Shown piece by piece: positions 18,504-28,417 of a stretch of DNA of 64,000 nt (its first letter is position 1; each line of letters begins with the position of its first letter). The DNA is from Flavobacteriales bacterium (GTDB lineage Bacteria; Bacteroidota; Bacteroidia; Flavobacteriales_F; PHOS-HE28): assembly GCA_016721005.1 (NCBI GenBank), contig JADKJM010000016.1, forward strand, positions 558,001 to 622,000, given 5' to 3'. A program made the translations under genes and the position numbers. Below the pieces are notes generated by a model. It saw only the letters and a list, made by a program, of their open reading frames with translations, did no database searches and was not told the origin of the DNA.

Positions 18504-18541
18504 TCGGATCCTCCGACGGAAGGCACCTACCTTCAACCCGA

Positions 18542-19819
18542 ATGGCGGCACCCAAGCTTCTCGATGCGTTGCCCCAATTGGTGGGCGAAGGCTTGATCTC
18601 CGCGGAACAGGCCGATCGGATCCATACGCGCTACGCCACGGATGCTGCACAAGGAAGCAACCGCATGTTGTTGGTGTTCGCGGTACTCGGCACTTTGCTG
18701 GTCGGCCTGGGGATCATCCTCATCATCGCACATAACTGGGATGATCTGCCGCGCACCTCGCGTACGATCCTCGCATTCGTGCCGGTCGTTCTGGGTCAGG
18801 TACTGGTCTGGTTCGCACTGGAACGCAAGAACGGAAATGCCTCATGGCGCGAAGGCAGCGGCGTGCTGTTGGCGTGCGGACTGTTCGCTTGCGTGGCACT
18901 GATCAGCCAGATCTACCACATCGATGGTGAACTGGATGGATACCTGCTCACGTGCTCCTTGCTCATCCTTCCACTCTTGTACTTCCCCGGCTCATTGATC
19001 GTGACCATGATCTATCTCGCCGCGATCATCTGGTACGGTTGGCTGGTGCGCTTCGATCACGGATCCGCTCAGCCGTGGCTCATGATCCCGCTGATCGCGG
19101 CCGTGGTTCCGGCCTATCTGCGCTGGGCGAAGAGCAATGGCGCCGGCATCAGCTTCTGGTGGTTCAGTTTGTTCATGGCCTTGGGCGTGGGCATCACCAG
19201 TCAGTTGTTGTACACCAACTGGGAGGTCGTACACGTTCTGGGGCTTGTCGCCATGGCTTCCGCTTTCACGCTGGTGCCGTGGATCCATCCCCGTCGCGTG
19301 CTGCGCACGTGGCCTTGGGTGCTTGTTGGCGGGGCGACCATGCTGATCACGTTCTGCATCTTCAGTTTCCGCAATGTGTGGAAGGGGGTTGAACGTTTCG
19401 GTGATACAGGATCGGATACGGCGATCATCCTGATCCTTTCTGCGATCGGTAGTGTAGCCTATGTGCTGTCGATCCGCCGCCGGAAGCCGTTCGAGGGTTG
19501 GCCGTACCCGGAAGGATGGTGGCTCTTCCTGCTGTGCTATGGGATCGGGCAATTCTCCCCGATCGCTGCGACCATCCTGATGAACCTCACGCTGCTAGCC
19601 TTGGGTGTGTTCACCATGAAGCACGGGATCGAACGCGATTCGTTGCAGCGCATGAACCTTGGACTGATCATCCTCAGCACCACGATACTCATGCGCTTCT
19701 TCGATACCGACATGAGCTTCGTGCTGCGTGGCCTGGTCTTCATCGCCATCGGCTGCGGCTTCCTCTACATGAATGTGCGCATGGTGCGCAAACGTGATCG
19801 CGACCGCCATGAAACGTAG
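18542..19819 (+). CDS. DUF2157 multi-helix membrane protein
   Basis: A 425-residue membrane protein. A soluble N-terminus of ~60 residues (LLDALPQLVGEGLISAEQADRIHTRY) is the DUF2157 hallmark. At least ten hydrophobic helices follow, starting LLVFAVLGTLLVGLGIILII. The C-terminus is short and basic. Function is unknown. It overlaps the next gene, a GDYXXLXY protein, by 11 bases; this pairing is recurrent in bacteria, so the two products probably act together in the membrane. Confidence 0.85.
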   Translation: MAAPKLLDALPQLVGEGLISAEQADRIHTRYATDAAQGSNRMLLVFAVLGTLLVGLGIILIIAHNWDDLPRTSRTILAFVPVVLGQVLVWFALERKNGNASWREGSGVLLACGLFACVALISQIYHIDGELDGYLLTCSLLILPLLYFPGSLIVTMIYLAAIIWYGWLVRFDHGSAQPWLMIPLIAAVVPAYLRWAKSNGAGISFWWFSLFMALGVGITSQLLYTNWEVVHVLGLVAMASAFTLVPWIHPRRVLRTWPWVLVGGATMLITFCIFSFRNVWKGVERFGDTGSDTAIILILSAIGSVAYVLSIRRRKPFEGWPYPEGWWLFLLCYGIGQFSPIAATILMNLTLLALGVFTMKHGIERDSLQRMNLGLIILSTTILMRFFDTDMSFVLRGLVFIAIGCGFLYMNVRMVRKRDRDRHET

Positions 19820-20399
19820 CACCGTGATCTTCCTCGCCGTAGCGCTGGCCCAGTTGGGGGTCCCGGCGTGGATGATCGTGCAACACGAACGTGTGCTCCA
19901 CGAAGGCGAGGTCTTCAAGTTCCGCACTGCACCAATTGATCCGCGTGACCCATTCCGCGGCGAGTATGTGATCCTGAACTTCGATGCGAGTAGCGGCTCG
20001 TGGCCGGACCCGCATCCGATCCCGGACCACATGACCGATCAGATCCCGTACGGCCAACAACGATCCTTCGCACTTCTTTCCGTGAGCGATACCTCGGGGT
20101 ATGCGATCATCACCGGACTGGTCGCGGAGGAACCCACCAGCGGGGCGTACATCACGGTGACACACTACGGCGATCTGGGCAGCATGGTCGAACGTGTCGA
20201 GTTACCATTCGAGCGCTTCTACTTGCAGGAAGGCGATGGAGCAACCACGGAATCGATGATGATGGCGGAAATGGTCGATGGCGAGATCCGACAACCGTTG
20301 CCTGCGTTTGCATTGGTACGGGTGTTTCACGGGAGAGCCGTGATCGAGGATCTGATCATCGGAGGCCGTTCGATCCACGAGTGGCTCAACGAGCAGTAA
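19809..20399 (+). CDS. GDYXXLXY-family membrane-anchored protein
   Basis: A 196-residue protein with one N-terminal membrane helix (STVIFLAVALAQLGVPAWMI) and an extracytoplasmic domain. The family motif appears as RGEYVILNF, a variant of GDYxxLxY with Glu for Asp and Phe for Tyr. The ATG at 19809 is chosen because it places the membrane helix at the N-terminus and overlaps the DUF2157 gene by 11 bases, suggesting coupling. Its 3' end overlaps the convergent EI24-like gene by 14 bases. No function is established. Confidence 0.85.
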   Translation: MKRSTVIFLAVALAQLGVPAWMIVQHERVLHEGEVFKFRTAPIDPRDPFRGEYVILNFDASSGSWPDPHPIPDHMTDQIPYGQQRSFALLSVSDTSGYAIITGLVAEEPTSGAYITVTHYGDLGSMVERVELPFERFYLQEGDGATTESMMMAEMVDGEIRQPLPAFALVRVFHGRAVIEDLIIGGRSIHEWLNEQ

Positions 20400-21186
20400 G
20401 TGCCGTGGCTTCCTTCTTCGTGGTAGCGATCACCGCGCCAACAGAGGCCATCACCGGAGCGAGCATCAAACCGACGAGCGGGATCTTCATCAGCAGGCTG
20501 AATAGCGATCCATTCGCCAGCACCGCCCCCATGTTGCTGTTCACCGCACGCGCCGTTTCTCCGATGCGCATGCGACGACGTTCGTACACATAGTCGAACA
20601 TCGAGAAGCCGTAGAAATACGCGGAGACAAGGAAGAGCAGGATGAGACTCAGCGGTGTGATGATCGGCACGAAGAGCGACACCAGCCAGATCCCGATCGT
20701 GATGGTGAGTTCCATGATCCCGTTCCGCATGGCGATGAGCGCGCCACGCAACGCATCCTTCATCAGCTGCGAAAAGCTGAACGGAAAGTGCTTGCCCGTG
20801 ATGATCTCCTCCGCGCGTTCACTGGCGTAGGCCAACAGCGGAGAAAGCAGCACGAGTACGATGTACTTGTTCGCGATGAACAGGATATAGCCGATCGCGA
20901 TCCGCAGGATCCACGATGCGATCGTTCCGCTTACGCCGTTGATCCAACCCTTCACCGCGCTCCACCAACCCTGGTCATCGGGTCCGATCGTGATCGCCAA
21001 GTAGCCTGCTGCCCAAGCGCCCAGTGAATCGGATAGGGCCTCCAACCCGTGGAACATGCCGTAGGCCAAGAGTACCCATAGCACGATGGGCACCAGGAAC
21101 ATCCAACCCATGCCGTTGCCGAGCACGAAACGGAAGGCCGCGAAGAACCCGGAGAAGCCCCGGCCGAAGTCCTTGGAGAACGACAT
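20386..21186 (-). CDS. EI24/CysZ-like membrane protein
   Basis: A 266-residue membrane protein with the EI24 (CysZ-like) pattern: MSFSKDFGRGFSGFFAAFRFVL at the start, four long hydrophobic regions and a central FPFSFSQLMKDALRGALIAMRNG amphipathic stretch. Some family members carry sulfate, but the substrate here is unknown. The ATG at 21186 is chosen; the longer upstream frame reads across the divergent purB gene. Confidence 0.8.
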   Translation of the reverse strand: MSFSKDFGRGFSGFFAAFRFVLGNGMGWMFLVPIVLWVLLAYGMFHGLEALSDSLGAWAAGYLAITIGPDDQGWWSAVKGWINGVSGTIASWILRIAIGYILFIANKYIVLVLLSPLLAYASERAEEIITGKHFPFSFSQLMKDALRGALIAMRNGIMELTITIGIWLVSLFVPIITPLSLILLFLVSAYFYGFSMFDYVYERRRMRIGETARAVNSNMGAVLANGSLFSLLMKIPLVGLMLAPVMASVGAVIATTKKEATALTAR

Positions 21187-21215
21187 CGAGCAAAGATGCG
21201 CGCAATGCCGGTGGC

Positions 21216-21223
21216 TACCTTTG
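21216..21223 (+). promoter_or_regulatory. -7 box TACCTTTG for purB
   Basis: TACCTTTG lies 17 bases before the ATG at 21241. It argues against the earlier ATGs at 21196 and 21205, which would precede the transcription start. Confidence 0.6.
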
Positions 21224-21240
21224 GCGCCTTCCTGAAAACC

Positions 21241-22608
21241 ATGGACCTCGACGCGCTCACCGCCATTTCGCCCATCGACGGACGCTACCGCGACCGCACA
21301 CGGACCTTGGCGCGCTGGTTCAGCGAACACGCGTTGATGAGCTACCGCTTGCGCGTGGAATTGGACTACTTCGTATTCCTCTGTGAGACCCCGCTTCCGG
21401 AACTGGAAGGAACCCCGTTGGACCGCCTCGAGCCGATCCGTAGGCGCATCACCGACCTGAGCACCGGCGACGCACAGCGGATCAAGGACATCGAAAAGGT
21501 GACGAACCACGATGTGAAGGCGATCGAATACTTCTTGAAGGAGCGCATGGAGGAGGCGGGCTTGGCGAAGCAGAAGGAGTTCGTACACTTCGCCCTCACC
21601 AGCCAGGACATCAACAACACCGCGCTGCCGTTGATGATCAAGGATTTCATGTTCGCGGCGTACCTCCCTACCATGATCGGGTTGCGGGACAAACTGCATG
21701 GCCTTGCATTGAATTGGGCGCAGGTGCCGATGCTCGCGCGCACACACGGTCAACCTGCCTCACCCACCCGCTTGGGCAAGGAGATCCAGGTCTTCGTGGA
21801 ACGACTGGACCAACAGCTGAAGTTGGTGCGCGAAGTTCCCTTCACCGGAAAATTCGGCGGCGCCACCGGCAATTTCAATGCGCACCACGTTGCGTATCCC
21901 GAATTGGATTGGATCAAGCTCGCGGATCGGTTCCTCGATCAGAAGCTTGGCCTCAAGCGCCAGCAGTTCACCACGCAGATCGAACACTACGACAACCTCG
22001 CCGCGCTCTTCGACGGCATGCGTCGCGTGAACACGATCCTGATGGATCTGTGCCGTGACCTGTGGCAATACGTGAGTATGGACTACTTCCGCCAGCGGAT
22101 CAAGACGGGCGAGATCGGTAGCAGTGCGATGCCGCACAAGGTGAACCCCATCGATTTCGAGAACGCCGAAGGCAACTTGGGCATTGCCAATGCGCTCTTC
22201 ATCCACCTCAGCGAGAAGTTGCCGATCAGTCGCCTGCAGCGCGACCTGACCGACAGTACGGTGACGCGCAACATCGGCGTTCCGATCGCACACACCATGC
22301 TCGCCATCGACAGCATCAACAAGGGGCTTGGCAAATTGCTCTTGAACGAGGCTGCCATCCGCCGCGACCTGGATGCACAGTGGCCCGTGATCGCCGAAGG
22401 CATGCAGACCATCCTGCGCCGCGCCGGATTCCCGCAGCCGTACGAGCGCTTGAAGGAATTGACGCGCGGCAAGGAGCGCGTGAGCCAAGACGACATCAAC
22501 GCATTCATTGACGGGCTGGAAGTAAGCGATGCCGTGAAGGACCAATTGCGCCGACTTTCACCGACCACATACACAGGTATGGACCTGTTGGGTCGTGTAA
22601 TGCCGTGA
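21241..22608 (+). CDS. purB: Adenylosuccinate lyase
   Basis: A 455-residue fumarase/aspartase-superfamily enzyme that splits adenylosuccinate and SAICAR, releasing fumarate, in purine synthesis. It opens MDLDALTAISPIDGRYRDRT, carries the substrate segment TSQDINNTALP and TRTHGQPASPTRLGKE-type region, and the flexible catalytic loop signature GSSAMPHKVNPIDFENAEGN. Length is normal. The start at 21241 is supported by the -7 box at 21216. It is transcribed away from the EI24-like gene. Confidence 0.96.
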   Translation: MDLDALTAISPIDGRYRDRTRTLARWFSEHALMSYRLRVELDYFVFLCETPLPELEGTPLDRLEPIRRRITDLSTGDAQRIKDIEKVTNHDVKAIEYFLKERMEEAGLAKQKEFVHFALTSQDINNTALPLMIKDFMFAAYLPTMIGLRDKLHGLALNWAQVPMLARTHGQPASPTRLGKEIQVFVERLDQQLKLVREVPFTGKFGGATGNFNAHHVAYPELDWIKLADRFLDQKLGLKRQQFTTQIEHYDNLAALFDGMRRVNTILMDLCRDLWQYVSMDYFRQRIKTGEIGSSAMPHKVNPIDFENAEGNLGIANALFIHLSEKLPISRLQRDLTDSTVTRNIGVPIAHTMLAIDSINKGLGKLLLNEAAIRRDLDAQWPVIAEGMQTILRRAGFPQPYERLKELTRGKERVSQDDINAFIDGLEVSDAVKDQLRRLSPTTYTGMDLLGRVMP

Positions 22609-22613
22609 TCCGA

Positions 22614-23096
22614 TCACGCGTCCAACGAACGTTGGTACAGGACCAGATCATTGCCGGGGATATCTTCGAGCCCAAGTGCGCGCATCATCGTGATCAATTG
22701 CCCACGGTGTTGCGTGCTGTGGTTGAAGCAATGGTGTAGCATGCGCCACACCGTTGACTTCTGTGGATCGCCCTTCAACTTTTTGAACTCCCGCGTTTCC
22801 AGCAATAGGCCTTCGTCGTAGCCGAGCACCAGATCACAAAGCACCTTGCTGTAAGGGATAAGGTCCGCGATGTCCGATCTGTCGTTCGCAGGCCACGGGA
22901 CCGGGGCGCCTTGCAACCGGCAACTCCACGCATTCTCGGCATCGCGGATGTGCAGCAGTGTCTTGCGCAACGTGGGGAAGCTGCTCGGAACTTCGGCATC
23001 CAGAACGTGATCAGGTTCGATACACAAACGCTCTACGAACCGGGTGTTCGCCCACAGGTTGTAGCGGGCGTATTCATGTAATAGCGTGGTCATCAT
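22614..23096 (-). CDS. DinB-family putative metal-dependent protein
   Basis: A 160-residue four-helix protein of the DinB/YfiT type. Family metal-binding histidines are visible: one in TLLHIRDAENAW near residue 50 and a pair in HHCFNHSTQHRGQL near residue 125. N-terminal LLHEYARYNLWANTRFVE is typical. Members are often thiol-dependent S-transferases or uncharacterised. Two ATG codons in a row (23096 and 23093) are equivalent start choices. It converges with purB (5 bases between stops). Confidence 0.8.
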   Translation of the reverse strand: MMTTLLHEYARYNLWANTRFVERLCIEPDHVLDAEVPSSFPTLRKTLLHIRDAENAWSCRLQGAPVPWPANDRSDIADLIPYSKVLCDLVLGYDEGLLLETREFKKLKGDPQKSTVWRMLHHCFNHSTQHRGQLITMMRALGLEDIPGNDLVLYQRSLDA

Positions 23097-23116
23097 TGCC
23101 AAAGAGGTGGATAACG

Positions 23117-23731
23117 TTGTTGAAATTAGACGAAAAAAGTGCTCTGAACGACGAGCAGGTTCCGGGACCTTCGCACAACGTAAGACGCATGATAGCGACC
23201 CTGTTCGGAAGGAAACGGATCACCGAGGACAAACTGGCGAACGTGTTCGTGAACACGATGCTGGAGATGTGCGCGGAGGGGTTCCCGGTGGTGCTGGCGG
23301 AGGTGAACGAGGCCCCGGAGTTCGAGCTCTCGCCCGGCCTGCGCGACGACGACGACGGACATTTCCTGATGATCGTCCTCGCGGCGAATCTCATGGAAAT
23401 GGAACGGACCCTCGGCGCCGGTCTTGATAAGCGCATCTTCTCCCTATCGGTCTCCAAGTTCTCGCAGGCGATCAACCGGAATTGCACGGACGTGGAGTTG
23501 GAAGTGCGCGCATTGCAGTCGCGCATGGAGCGGTTGAACTTCCCGAGCAAGAACCCGGTGTACGCCATGGGCCGTGCGATCTTCCAGGAATACGACCTCT
23601 TCTGTTACCAGGATAGCTACTACCGCGAGATGCGTGCGCCGCAGCCGATCGTGCTGAAGCGAATGAACGGGTTGATGGGTTACTTCCTGTGGAACTGGCC
23701 GGAGGTGAACGAGCAGTACCGCATCGCCTAA
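23117..23731 (+). CDS. Conserved hypothetical protein
   Basis: A 204-residue soluble protein that I do not recognise beyond resembling conserved Bacteroidota hypotheticals. The TTG at 23117 is preferred because AGAGGTGG, one of the few Shine-Dalgarno-like sites in the window, sits six bases upstream, and the protein then begins LLKLDEKSALNDEQVPGPSH. The body is helical (MIATLFGRKRITEDKLANVFVNTM) with an acidic cluster LRDDDDGHF and the end WNWPEVNEQYRIA. Its start region is divergent from the DinB-like gene. Confidence 0.65.
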   Translation: MLKLDEKSALNDEQVPGPSHNVRRMIATLFGRKRITEDKLANVFVNTMLEMCAEGFPVVLAEVNEAPEFELSPGLRDDDDGHFLMIVLAANLMEMERTLGAGLDKRIFSLSVSKFSQAINRNCTDVELEVRALQSRMERLNFPSKNPVYAMGRAIFQEYDLFCYQDSYYREMRAPQPIVLKRMNGLMGYFLWNWPEVNEQYRIA

Positions 23732-23735
23732 GGCG

Positions 23736-24965
23736 TCAGACCGGTGCAATGGCCAATTCCTTGGCCGCCATATCCACGATGTGTTCCCCGATGGCCAACG
23801 CAGCTGTTGCCGCGGGCGATGGGGCATTGAGCACGTGGATGTGATTGCCGCGCCGCTCGATGCGGAAATCATCGACCATGACGCCATCGGTGCCCAATAG
23901 CATCGCGCGCACCCCTGCCCTACCCGGTTTGATGTCCTCCATTGCCAGTGAGGGGATCAGGCGCTTCAACGTACGCAGGAACAACCGTTTGCTGAACGCA
24001 CGACGGTACTCGTCGATACCGTAGCTCATGTTCGAAAAGAAGAGCTTCCACGTGCCGCCGTACGTGAGTGCATCGATCGTATCCTTCAGGTCGAAGTCGG
24101 TCTTGCCGTAGCCCTCGCGCTTGAAGGTGAACACCGCGTTGGGTCCGCACTCGATGCTGCCGTCGGTCATGCGCGTGAAGTGGACGCCCAGGAACGGGAA
24201 GCGTGGATCGGGCACGGGGTAGATGAGGTGCTTCACCTTGTGATGGCCCTGCTCCGTGAGGTCATAGTAGTCACCACGGAATCCGACGATGCGCTCCTTC
24301 ACCTTGGCGCCGTCGGCCTTCGCCAAACGATCGCTCTGCAAGCCGCCGCAGAAGATCGCGAAGCGTGTGCGGTGGGTGCCCTTTGAGGTTCGCACGACAC
24401 TTCCGCTGTCCGTGGAGGCGATCTCCTCGAACGTCTCACCGAGCGCAACCCGGCTTTCCGGTTGAAGCGCAAGAGCGAGATCGGCCATCTTGTTCGTGGC
24501 GGCGCGGAAGTCGATGATGCCGGTGCATCCGACGCGAACGGCTGCAATGCCTTCACAGAACGGCTCGATCTCCTTGATCCGTTCCGCCGTGATCCGCTCC
24601 ATGCCCTCGATCCCGTTCGCCACGCCAGTGTTGTAGATCTTCTCCAAACTCGGCAATTCCTCTCTGTTCGTGGCGACAATGAGCTTGCCGCAGATGTCGT
24701 GTGGCACGCCATGCTCTTTCGCAAAGGCGACCAGTTCACGACGACCGTTCACACAATTGCGCGCCTTGTAGCTGCCCGGCTTGTAATAGATCCCACTATG
24801 GATCACACCGCTGTTGTTGCCGGTCTGATGATCAGCAAGTGCCGCCTCCTTCTCCAACAACAGGATGCGCAGCGCAGGGTAGCGCGTCTGCAATTTGTAC
24901 AAGGTGGCGGCGCCTACGATGCCTCCACCTACGATGACCACATCCCAAGGCCGCTGCTCATTCAT
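23736..24965 (-). CDS. lhgO: L-2-hydroxyglutarate oxidase
   Basis: A 409-residue FAD enzyme of the DAO/LhgO group that oxidises L-2-hydroxyglutarate to 2-oxoglutarate, a metabolite-repair step. The dinucleotide motif GGGIVGAATLYKL is near the N-terminus, followed by the LhgO-specific NNSGVIHSGIYYKPGSYKAR, and the C-terminal LNAPSPAATAALAIGEHI that closes the FAD site. The ATG at 24965 overlaps the stop of the upstream MFS gene (ATGA), so the two genes are coupled. The longer frame upstream lies inside the MFS gene. Confidence 0.9.
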   Translation of the reverse strand: MNEQRPWDVVIVGGGIVGAATLYKLQTRYPALRILLLEKEAALADHQTGNNSGVIHSGIYYKPGSYKARNCVNGRRELVAFAKEHGVPHDICGKLIVATNREELPSLEKIYNTGVANGIEGMERITAERIKEIEPFCEGIAAVRVGCTGIIDFRAATNKMADLALALQPESRVALGETFEEIASTDSGSVVRTSKGTHRTRFAIFCGGLQSDRLAKADGAKVKERIVGFRGDYYDLTEQGHHKVKHLIYPVPDPRFPFLGVHFTRMTDGSIECGPNAVFTFKREGYGKTDFDLKDTIDALTYGGTWKLFFSNMSYGIDEYRRAFSKRLFLRTLKRLIPSLAMEDIKPGRAGVRAMLLGTDGVMVDDFRIERRGNHIHVLNAPSPAATAALAIGEHIVDMAAKELAIAPV

Positions 24966-26316
24966 GGCTGCGAAGATCGCGAGTATGCCGATGCGGGGAT
25001 CGGCACTTCCTCTTTCGGCACTCGCCAAAGCAGGAAGGCCCCAAGGACGAAGAAGGATCCGATGGCGATGATGGTGTTGCGCAGATCGCCGGTGAACTGG
25101 TACACGAGGCCATAAGCCGCAGTGCCCAGAACGGTTCCGACGTAATAGCTCACATCATAGAAACTGAAGAACGACGCGGTATCCCTTGTGGTCGGCAGGA
25201 ATTTGGCGTAAGTGCTACTGCTCAGGGCCTGGCAACCGCCCATCACGGATCCCACCAAGGCCGCGAGAATGTAGAATTGATAGGTCCAGTGGATGCTCCA
25301 CGCCATGGCGCATACCCCCACCCAGATGAGGCAGCCCAGGAGCAGTGCCCTCAAATTGCCCAACCGTTTGCTCAATTGAACGAAGGTCAACGCACCCAAT
25401 GCGGCAACAAGTTGGATGATGAGCACACTGATGATCAGGCTTTCGTCGGAGATCGGAGAACCATCGGCCTGCTTGATCTCCTGCTTAGCGAAGTTCACGG
25501 CGAGGTACATGACGGTCTGGATGCCCATGTTGAAGACGAAGAAGGCCATCAGATACCGCCGCAGTCGTCGCATGCCCGTCAATTGGACCCAGACCTTGCG
25601 CAATTCCTGGTAGCCGCTCCAGATCACGTGCTTCTTCCCCGGTTTCTGTCCCGATGGACCCGGCAACCGGCTGAATGGCCATTGTGCCCATCCGGCCCAC
25701 CAGACCGCCACGCTCAAGAACGTGAGTCGCGCCGGTAGTCCATCCCTATCCGGAATTCCGAACCAGCCCGGTTTCATCACCATGAGCAGGTTGATGATGA
25801 GCAGGATCACGCTGCCGATGTAGCCCATGGTATAACCCGCGCGCTGATGCGATCGTGGTCCTTGCGCTCGGCGATCTCGGGCAAATAGGCATCGTAGAAG
25901 ACCAGGCTACCGGAGAATCCCGCGCAGGCCAGCACGATGCAGGCCATGCTCAGCCAGATGTGTTCCACCGAGAAGAAGAAGAGTCCGGCGCAACTCGCGG
26001 CACCGAGGTAGCAGAAGAACTTGAGGTACGAGAGCTTGTTCCCGCGGTGATCCGCGATGCCGCTAAGCAAGGGGACGATCAGGGCCACAAGCAGGAAACC
26101 CGCCGACAAGGCATACGAGTAGAGAGAAGCGGACGGCACGCCGTACTGATCCAGAAAACGCGCCTCACCGAAGTCGGCAGTGACAGCCACGTAGAACATC
26201 GGGAAGACCGCACTTGTGATCGTAAGCGAGTAGGCTGAATTCGCCCAGTCGTACATGGACCAAGCCCGGATGACCTTGCGGTCGCCTTTGACGATCCCGC
26301 TATCTGGTTGCTCCAT
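24962..26316 (-). CDS. MFS transporter, UMF1-like (with one frameshift)
   Basis: About 451 residues and twelve membrane helices once one missing base is restored. The N-terminal half (MEQPDSGIVKGDRKVIRAWSMYDWANSAYSLTI) and GFSGSLVFYDAYLPEIAERKDHDRISAR are characteristic of the UMF1 (Vps22-like) permease family. The frame breaks at 25836-25838, where CCC on the plus strand needs a fourth C to join ISAR to GYTMGYIGSVI. The substrate is unknown; translational coupling with lhgO hints at a related metabolite. A TACCTTCC box lies shortly upstream. Confidence 0.85.
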
Positions 26317-26381
26317 CGGCGCGGAAGGTAGCCGAAGCTCCTGATCGATCCTCGCGTGCAGCGACCCGCGCTCTTCCGTGC

Positions 26382-27557
26382 TTACTTCTTGATCGCTACT
26401 TCCACGCGGCGGTTCTTGCTCATGCCCACCTCGGTGCCGCTATCGTCCGCAGGATCCGACGCGTCCTTGCCCACGATCAGCACACGCGCCGCATCGATCC
26501 CCGCCTCCACCAGCGCTTCCTTCACCGCTTCCGCACGCTCCTTGGAAAGGTCAACAAGGTCGGGTCGCACGCGCGTGCGATCCATTTCCACCGCATCGAA
26601 GTGGCCGATGAGTTCGATCTTGAACGTGGTGTTCTCCTTCATCGCCTCGATCAAGTTCGTGACCCATGGTTCCATGGAGGGGTCCACCGACTTCTGGAAA
26701 CGCTTGAAGTAGAAGACCTGAACGTCGGCCTTTTCGGGCCCCTTGATACCAGGTGGCGTTACGCCCTTGCGGCTGAATATGTACTCGCTCTCAGCATCCT
26801 TCAACTGCTCGCAGCTGCACGAGGTCCGGTTCTTCACCGCATACACTTCCACATTGTCAATGAAGTAGTAGGCTGAGAACACCTGTGGACGGGTTTCGCC
26901 GCGTGGACGCTTCACTTTCTCGTTCAAGGTCTTCTCCGTTGCACCGAAATTCCCTAAGATCATCCACTCCTCGTTCCCCTTGCTCTGGTATGTGCCGCAT
27001 ACGCCCTGCCAGCTGAAGAGGTCGTTGTACACTTTGGTACGCACCGATGGGACGGTGACCTCGTAGGTGAGGCTCAAGGCATCGTCCTTCTCGATCTTGT
27101 CCTTGCTGAAGTACGCGCCCAATTCCCCTGTCGCGTATTTGCTCAGGTCGGCGAGCGACACGTAGAATCGCACACAATAGAGCGAGTCCTTCTTCATCTT
27201 GTACTTCATCTGCGTTTGCAGGTACGTGCGTGGCTCCTTGTTCTGGTAGCTCCACCAGCGAATACCGGCGTAGTTGGCACCGCTCAGTGCCAGCTGGTCA
27301 CCAGCGAAATTCTTCGGGGTGCTCACCGTGCTCTCCACGGTCGCGTTCTCGCTGAAGAGATCCACCTTCTTCCCCGTGGCCGACGACCAGCCGCTGGCGT
27401 ATTGGATGCCACCCGGCCGCTTCAACTTCTTGCCATCCATCTGCTCGAAGTCACCATTCGTGATCCACGTGTTGGCGGTGTCGATCTGCTGTGCGATGCT
27501 TCCCAAGGGGTACAAGGCGACGATCAGTGTGAAAATTGAGTTCCGTGACAGGGTCAT
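26382..27557 (-). CDS. OmpA-family protein with N-terminal lectin-like domain
   Basis: A 391-residue exported protein. Signal peptide 1-22 (ends GSIAQQ). Residues about 30-250 form a carbohydrate-binding-module-like beta sandwich (WITNGDFEQMDGKK, GIQYASGWSSATG, YFIDNVEVYAV), seen in several Bacteroidota OmpA proteins. The C-terminal ~100 residues are the peptidoglycan-binding OmpA domain: IELIGHFDAVE, LSKERAEAVKEALVEAGIDAARV and SKNRRVEVAIKK. It probably anchors the outer envelope to the cell wall. A near-consensus TACCTTGG box precedes it. Confidence 0.85.
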   Translation of the reverse strand: MTLSRNSIFTLIVALYPLGSIAQQIDTANTWITNGDFEQMDGKKLKRPGGIQYASGWSSATGKKVDLFSENATVESTVSTPKNFAGDQLALSGANYAGIRWWSYQNKEPRTYLQTQMKYKMKKDSLYCVRFYVSLADLSKYATGELGAYFSKDKIEKDDALSLTYEVTVPSVRTKVYNDLFSWQGVCGTYQSKGNEEWMILGNFGATEKTLNEKVKRPRGETRPQVFSAYYFIDNVEVYAVKNRTSCSCEQLKDAESEYIFSRKGVTPPGIKGPEKADVQVFYFKRFQKSVDPSMEPWVTNLIEAMKENTTFKIELIGHFDAVEMDRTRVRPDLVDLSKERAEAVKEALVEAGIDAARVLIVGKDASDPADDSGTEVGMSKNRRVEVAIKK

Positions 27558-27667
27558 TGTTCGTGGTGGTTATTATCGGCTCCGGGCCAAGGTAAAGAGC
27601 GGCCGGGAACGTGGAGTGCTGGGTTGGCAAGGACCGTGCCTTCACCTTGGAGATGAACCAAAAGAAA

Positions 27668-27695
27668 CAGGGCCGTTCCTTGCGGAACGGCCCTG
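27668..27695 (-). terminator. Strong Rho-independent terminator of the barrel-protein gene
   Basis: CAGGGCCGTTCC and GGAACGGCCCTG form a perfect 12-bp stem around a 4-base loop. On the minus strand the T-rich stretch TTTCTTTTGG follows. It lies 21 bases after the stop of the gene ending at 27717. Confidence 0.9.
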
Positions 27696-27716
27696 CCCAA
27701 AAGGTCTAAGCCAGGC

Positions 27717-28253
27717 TTAGTTGCCGAGGTAGATGCCGAAGTTCACCATGACCCCGAACGCGGAGCCACTGTACGAATCGCCACCGTCGGGCTTCGTGCT
27801 GAGGGCGGAATATTTGATCATCGGCTCGATGGTCACATTGTCGTTCAACCACGCTGCGTAGCCAACTCCAATACCTAATGCACCCGTGGAACCGAGCTTG
27901 TTACCGTCGTAGGAAGAAGAACCGATCTTGTATCCGAGTTCACCGAACAACTTGCTCTCCATGAGGTAGTAACGGAGGTAAGGACCCACGCCGAGGTCAG
28001 CACCAGCAACACCACCAACGCTAACAGAGCTGTAACCGAGGTCCAAGCCAATGGCCAAGTTGTCGATCACGAAATAACCAGCGCGCACATCCAACGATAA
28101 TTGTGAAGCTGCGTCCTCTTGGTCACTATTCTCCTTGCCAGAGGTGAAACCCAAGTTGGAACCTGCACCGAACATCCACGTGCCCTGGTCGGTTTGGGCC
28201 ATCGCGGTGATGCCGAGCACCAGCGCGGAAACTACTGTTACGATCTTCTTCAT
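27717..28253 (-). CDS. Outer-membrane beta-barrel protein
   Basis: A 178-residue outer-membrane protein. Signal peptide 1-19 (MKKIVTVVSALVLGITAMAQ). The rest alternates polar and aromatic/aliphatic residues in eight or so strands (TWMFGAGSNLGFTSG, DVRAGYFVIDNLAIGLDLGY, YLRYYLMESKLFGELGYKIG, GVMVNFGIYLGN), an OmpW/OprF-like small barrel. It ends in a terminal strand as expected for BAM recognition. A TAGATTTG -7 box lies 40 bases upstream and a strong terminator follows, so it is monocistronic and probably well expressed. Confidence 0.9.
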   Translation of the reverse strand: MKKIVTVVSALVLGITAMAQTDQGTWMFGAGSNLGFTSGKENSDQEDAASQLSLDVRAGYFVIDNLAIGLDLGYSSVSVGGVAGADLGVGPYLRYYLMESKLFGELGYKIGSSSYDGNKLGSTGALGIGVGYAAWLNDNVTIEPMIKYSALSTKPDGGDSYSGSAFGVMVNFGIYLGN

Positions 28254-28292
28254 GTTTGTTGAGATTGGTTTGGTCTCGGTTGAATTCGGGGC

Positions 28293-28300
28293 CAAATCTA
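28293..28300 (-). promoter_or_regulatory. -7 box TAGATTTG for barrel-protein gene
   Basis: On the minus strand TAGATTTG matches TAnnTTTG, 39 bases before the ATG at 28253. Confidence 0.6.
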
Positions 28301-28417
28301 TGCCGCGTTCGCGAATGACCAAATGCGCACCCCCCGACTAATCCCCAATGGATGGTGGAAAACTCCCTCCCAACGCAGCTTACAGGCGGATGAAAGAAGT
28401 TCGACTCAACGCTCACA